Below, piece after piece: positions 63,012-64,000 of a stretch of DNA of 64,000 nucleotides (positions within the stretch are counted from its first letter, which is position 1; the number at the start of each line of letters is the position of its first letter). The stretch lies in contig JASBNA010000011.1 of the NCBI GenBank assembly GCA_038087015.1, positions 620,001 through 684,000 of the forward strand, written 5' to 3'. The notes under the pieces are model-generated. The model was not told where the DNA came from, did no database searches, and saw nothing but the letters and a program-made list of their open reading frames with translations. Source of the DNA: Cerrena zonata (taxonomy: Eukaryota; Basidiomycota; Agaricomycetes; Polyporales; Cerrenaceae). The translations under genes were made by a program, and so were the position numbers.

Positions 63012-63725
63012 CACTGGATCGTAGCCCAAATTTTGGGCTTCATAAAAGTAAAGTAAAATTTTATAAAAAGTTTCTTACAAAACATACTTTTTAGACCCAA
63101 AAAATGATGTAAAAATTCAGAATTGCAGCAAAATTTGATGAATCACAAAAGCCTATACAAATTCTGACTTTTGTATCCAGTTTTTACAGTTTAAAAAGGC
63201 TCAATTTTGATACATTTTTTGTTAGAGCAAAATTTGGAATACAAAATTCAAAGTTTTGACACACATTTATTTTTCCGAAACTGATATAAAATTTAAACTG
63301 CTAAATTGGCAAGATACATAGTATTGTATACCAAACTACCTCCATCAAATAGTCTTATTGACAGGGACCATAATGTACTAAGAATAGTAGTCTATATCTT
63401 CTCTTTAGGCTGTCCATTTATGAAACTTTATTTTAATATATACAATTATATTATAATTTTTGACAAAATAAAAGTGTATCAAAATGTTGAATTTTGCATA
63501 TTGAATTTTGCTCTAATAAAAAAGTATGAAAATTGAGCTTTTTTGAACTCCAAAAAGTGGATATAAAAGTCTGAATTTGCACAGGTTTTTGTGATTCATC
63601 AATTTTTGCTGCAATTCTGAATTTTTACATCATTTTTTAGGTCTAAAAAGTATATTTTGTAAGAGACTTTTTATAAAATTTTACTTTACTTTTATGAAGC
63701 CCAAAATTTGGGCTACAATCCAGTG
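63012..63725. mobile_element. Foldback (MITE-like) element with long inverted repeats
   Basis: A 714-bp AT-rich element. The left end CACTGGATCGTAGCCCAAAT at 63012 and the right end (reverse complement CACTGGATTGTAGCCCAAAT) finish at 63725. The inverted repeats extend about 265 bp (63012-63279 and 63463-63725) at roughly 90 percent identity, leaving a loop of about 180 bp. Each end holds a near-palindrome GCCCAAATTTTGGGC. The flanks carry TTTT on both sides, a possible 4-bp target duplication. No transposase or other gene is inside; the 76-codon frame at 63306 is AT-rich noise. The transcript would fold into a long hairpin. Confidence 0.85.
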
Positions 63726-64000
63726 TTTTGAGCTTTTTGATGGAGTCGTGCAACGAAGCGCGTGGAGCTCAAACGGAGCTCAAGTAGAGGTGAGCCTGCT
63801 TCAAAAGCGCCAATAGGTTGGGAGTCAGCAACTCTTGAGATGCTGGTGATATCACCATCTTATCTCGCCTTGACCTCTGCTTCAGGTATGCTTGGGAAAA
63901 TCCATGTTGAGTTATATACTATCAATACTATACATCTATGTTCCAGAACTCATTGAGGGCACTTTGAGATAAACTACAGATGTCATGATGCCGCCGCTGG
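63726..64000. other. Right edge, nothing assigned
   Basis: The flank begins TTTTGAGCTTTTTGATGG. A frame at 63762-63956 has no recognisable motif. The window ends before any gene can be called. Confidence 0.3.

Noticed and set aside
63306..63536. 76-codon frame in the foldback element
   Set aside because: It is AT-rich, spans the loop and one arm of the inverted repeat, and has no motif.

Overview
The window looks like nuclear DNA from a basidiomycete fungus, most likely an Agaricomycete. Genes are packed on both strands and split by many short introns (about 50-65 nt, GT-AG with occasional GC-AG). Families typical of mushrooms recur: small secreted cysteine proteins, P450s, MYND-finger proteins, F-box proteins, fasciclin proteins and tandem APH-like kinases. 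Exon junctions were read by eye from splice signals, frame continuity and comparison of paralogs inside the window. No tRNA, rRNA or CRISPR was recognised.

Layout. 1-10 kb is a secretome island: three tandem paralogs of an 84-87 aa secreted four-cysteine protein (1258, 5100 and 9663, all +), each with a TATA box, interleaved with a secreted QxW beta-trefoil (ricin-B-like) protein on the minus strand and a low-complexity hypothetical protein (7261-8563, -). 10.3-12.1 kb holds a C2H2 zinc-finger gene whose second finger is broken by a frameshift. 13.2-15.6 kb holds a P450 copy with two frameshifts; its intact partner lies inverted at 48.1-50.5 kb. 16.6-21.5 kb is a core gene, the spliceosomal DEAH helicase PRP16/DHX38.

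21.65-36.45 kb is the most striking part: eight complete paralogs of an aminoglycoside-phosphotransferase (APH)-like kinase. Seven are on the plus strand and one is inverted. All have the same three-exon structure and intact HGD[IL]HxxNIL and DW[DE]xAGW[YW]PEYW[DE]Y signatures. Between them lie decayed flanking sequences that were duplicated along with the genes.

36.4-64 kb returns to mixed content: a 157-bp direct repeat; a large rhodanese plus tyrosine-phosphatase protein (38.6-43.1 kb); an F-box protein; the intact P450; two tandem MYND-finger genes; a PARP2-like poly(ADP-ribose) polymerase; a two-domain fasciclin protein with a likely GPI-anchor tail; and a three-finger C2H2 factor. The right end holds two non-autonomous transposons side by side: a 680-bp element with a 9-bp target duplication and a 714-bp foldback element with inverted repeats of about 265 bp.

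The genes do not form one pathway. Core housekeeping genes (PRP16, PTP, PARP) act as anchors between fast-evolving accessory blocks (secreted proteins, APH kinases, P450s, MYND genes), where tandem and inverted duplication followed by decay is the recurring theme.
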